From: Thermoplasmata archaeon
GTDB lineage: Archaea; Thermoplasmatota; Thermoplasmata; Lutacidiplasmatales; UBA184
Length of the DNA stretch: 37,533 nucleotides
Assembly (NCBI GenBank): GCA_021816955.1
Contig: JAKAWP010000010.1
Span: forward strand, 1 to 37,533
Reading direction: 5' to 3'
This document shows positions 36,021 through 37,533 of the stretch, piece by piece; positions within the stretch are counted from its first letter, which is position 1, and every line of letters starts with the position of its first letter. The notes below the pieces were generated by a model. The model had not been told where the DNA came from. It saw only the letters and a program-made list of their open reading frames with translations, and did not search any database. Made by a program: the position numbers and the translations under genes.

Positions 36021-37235
36021 ATGTCCCCGATGTCGTCGGCCCCGCCGGTCCGCGTCGCCGTGCTGTCGGCCGCTCGCACGCCGATCGGCCGCTTTGGCGG
36101 CGCGGTCCGGTCGACGTCGCCGGTCGTGCTCGGTACGGTCGCGGCGCGCGGCGCGCTCGGTCGGGCCGGCGTCGCGCCGAACGAGGTCGACGAGGTACTG
36201 ATCGGCCAGGGGATTCAAGGGGGCCACGGGCAGAACCCCGCCCGTCAGGTCCTGCGCGGGGTCGGGATCCCCGATTCCGTCGGGGCCGCGACGATCAACA
36301 TGGTCTGTGGCTCCGGGATGAAGGCGCTTCACCTCGGCTACCTCGGGATCCGGGCGGGGGCGTACTCGATCGTCCTAGTCGGAGGGATGGAGTCGATGTC
36401 GACGTCGTCGTACTACCTTTCGGGAGAGGCCCGATGGGGGCTCCGCTACGGGCATCGGACGCTCGTCGACGGATTGCGGCGCGACGCGCTCGAGGATGCC
36501 TACGGCGAGCACGAGGTGATGGGCTTCACGGGGGAGCGGATCGCCCGGAAGTTCCACCTGACCCGGGCCGAACTCGACCGCTTCAGCTTGCGAAGCCACG
36601 AACGCGCGCTGGCCGCGGCGCGCGACGGCCGATCCGCGCAAGAGATCGTAGGGGTTCCCGGCGATTCAACGGCCCGGGGCCAGCCGTTCGAGGTCGACGA
36701 GGGGCCCCGACCGGACACTTCGCTCGCGAAGCTGGCCGCCCTCCCCCCGGCGTTCGCGCCGGACGGGCTTCTCACCGCCGGCAACTCCTCGCCGCTCTCC
36801 GACGGCGCGGCGGCGCTCGTCCTGGCGAGCGAATCGGTGGTGAAGCAACGCGGGGTCTCTCCGCTCGCGTGGATCCACTCCGTGGCGGAGTCCGGCGTCC
36901 ACCCGGACGATGTCATGGAGGCGCCGATCCCGACCGTCCGACGCCATCTCGAGGCGGTCGGCCTGACCCCCGCGGCGTTCGACCGGGTCGAGCACAACGA
37001 GGCGTTCAGCTCGGCCTCGATCGCCGTTCAGCGGACGTTCGGGTGGTCGGACGACGTGTTCAACGTGCGGGGCGGCGCGGTCGCCTTGGGTCACCCAATC
37101 GGGGCGAGCGGCGCGCGGATCGTCGTCACGCTCGCGCACGAGCTCGCGCACGCGCGCCGCCGGCGGGGCCTGGCCACGCTCTGCATGGGGGGCGGCAACG
37201 GCCTCAGCGTGATCCTCGAGCGCTCGGATTCGTAG
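36021..37235 (+). CDS. Acetyl-CoA C-acetyltransferase (thiolase)
   Basis: SAARTPIGRFGGAVR, NMVCGSGMKALHLG, EHNEAFSSASIAV, GGAVALGHPIGASGARIVVTL, ATLCMGGGNGLSVI. Confidence 0.95.
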   Translation: MSPMSSAPPVRVAVLSAARTPIGRFGGAVRSTSPVVLGTVAARGALGRAGVAPNEVDEVLIGQGIQGGHGQNPARQVLRGVGIPDSVGAATINMVCGSGMKALHLGYLGIRAGAYSIVLVGGMESMSTSSYYLSGEARWGLRYGHRTLVDGLRRDALEDAYGEHEVMGFTGERIARKFHLTRAELDRFSLRSHERALAAARDGRSAQEIVGVPGDSTARGQPFEVDEGPRPDTSLAKLAALPPAFAPDGLLTAGNSSPLSDGAAALVLASESVVKQRGVSPLAWIHSVAESGVHPDDVMEAPIPTVRRHLEAVGLTPAAFDRVEHNEAFSSASIAVQRTFGWSDDVFNVRGGAVALGHPIGASGARIVVTLAHELAHARRRRGLATLCMGGGNGLSVILERSDS

Positions 37236-37530
37236 CGGTCGATCCGACCGACGTCCGGGCCCGATTCCGCTGGCCCGGTCGGCGATTCCCGAGGGAGAGC
37301 CCGAGCAACCGTTCAATCCGGCGGAGGGCGGCGCGGGCCGCCGGGGCTTCGCCCCGGGCGAGGCGGGGGGCGGACGCCCGTCGGATCGTCTCGTCGAGCG
37401 AGCGAAGGTGGCCGAGGGCGAGATCCGGCCGGAACCCCCGTTGGAGCGCGTCGGATACCGATTCGGCGGTGGCGCGAAAGTCGTCCGCTTCAATGCTTCC
37501 GCCGGCGCCGGGCTCGAGGGCCGCGCTCAA
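37204..37530 (-). CDS. Hypothetical helical protein, possibly incomplete at window edge
   Basis: Open frame with TTG start near the window end; EADDFRATAESVSDALQRGFRPDLALGHLRSLDETIRRA; no family recognised. Confidence 0.35.
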   Translation of the reverse strand: MSAALEPGAGGSIEADDFRATAESVSDALQRGFRPDLALGHLRSLDETIRRASAPRLARGEAPAARAALRRIERLLGLSLGNRRPGQRNRARTSVGSTATNPSARGSR

Positions 37531-37533
37531 GTC

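Noticed and set aside
1-37533. Mobile element, prophage or defence island
   Set aside because: No transposase, integrase, phage structural or toxin-antitoxin proteins recognised; content is syntenic-looking core metabolism and information processing.

Overview
High-GC archaeal chromosomal window (gene content and leaderless TATA promoters suggest a high-GC Thermoplasmatota-like lineage; inferred, not verified). It is mostly dense housekeeping and metabolic sequence: pheS/pheT; split methylmalonyl-CoA mutase (large subunit plus epimerase near 2.8-4.9 kb, B12 subunit plus MeaB near 28.3-29.7 kb); enolase-rpS2; a TrmB-like regulator; TFB; a RecB-like Fe-S nuclease; purP; an ABC exporter; a tRNA-Ser; a fRMsr-like GAF protein; phosphopantoate-beta-alanine ligase; SfsA; acyl-CoA dehydrogenase; nadB; PRPP synthetase; a signal peptidase-like protein; aIF2-gamma/S6e; a prepilin peptidase; FKBP; an epimerase plus glycosyltransferase; AlaX; PCNA; thiolase. 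I see no CRISPR array, transposon, prophage or obvious defence island. The best second-look items are: (1) tRNA-Ser(GGA) whose T-loop is interrupted by about 33 nt with a strong hairpin, a candidate non-canonical intron; (2) an sfsA gene whose conserved N-terminus continues upstream through an in-frame TAG with no usable start codon; (3) a dyad-symmetric element just upstream of the TFB TATA box, next to a TrmB-V4R-like regulator gene; (4) two small membrane-protein ORFs missing from the ORF track; (5) a membrane-anchored FAM173/ATPSCKMT-like methyltransferase translationally coupled to meaB; (6) a cysteine-rich, His/Pro-tailed signal peptidase-like protein. I did not find convincing evidence of a wholly new multi-gene system.
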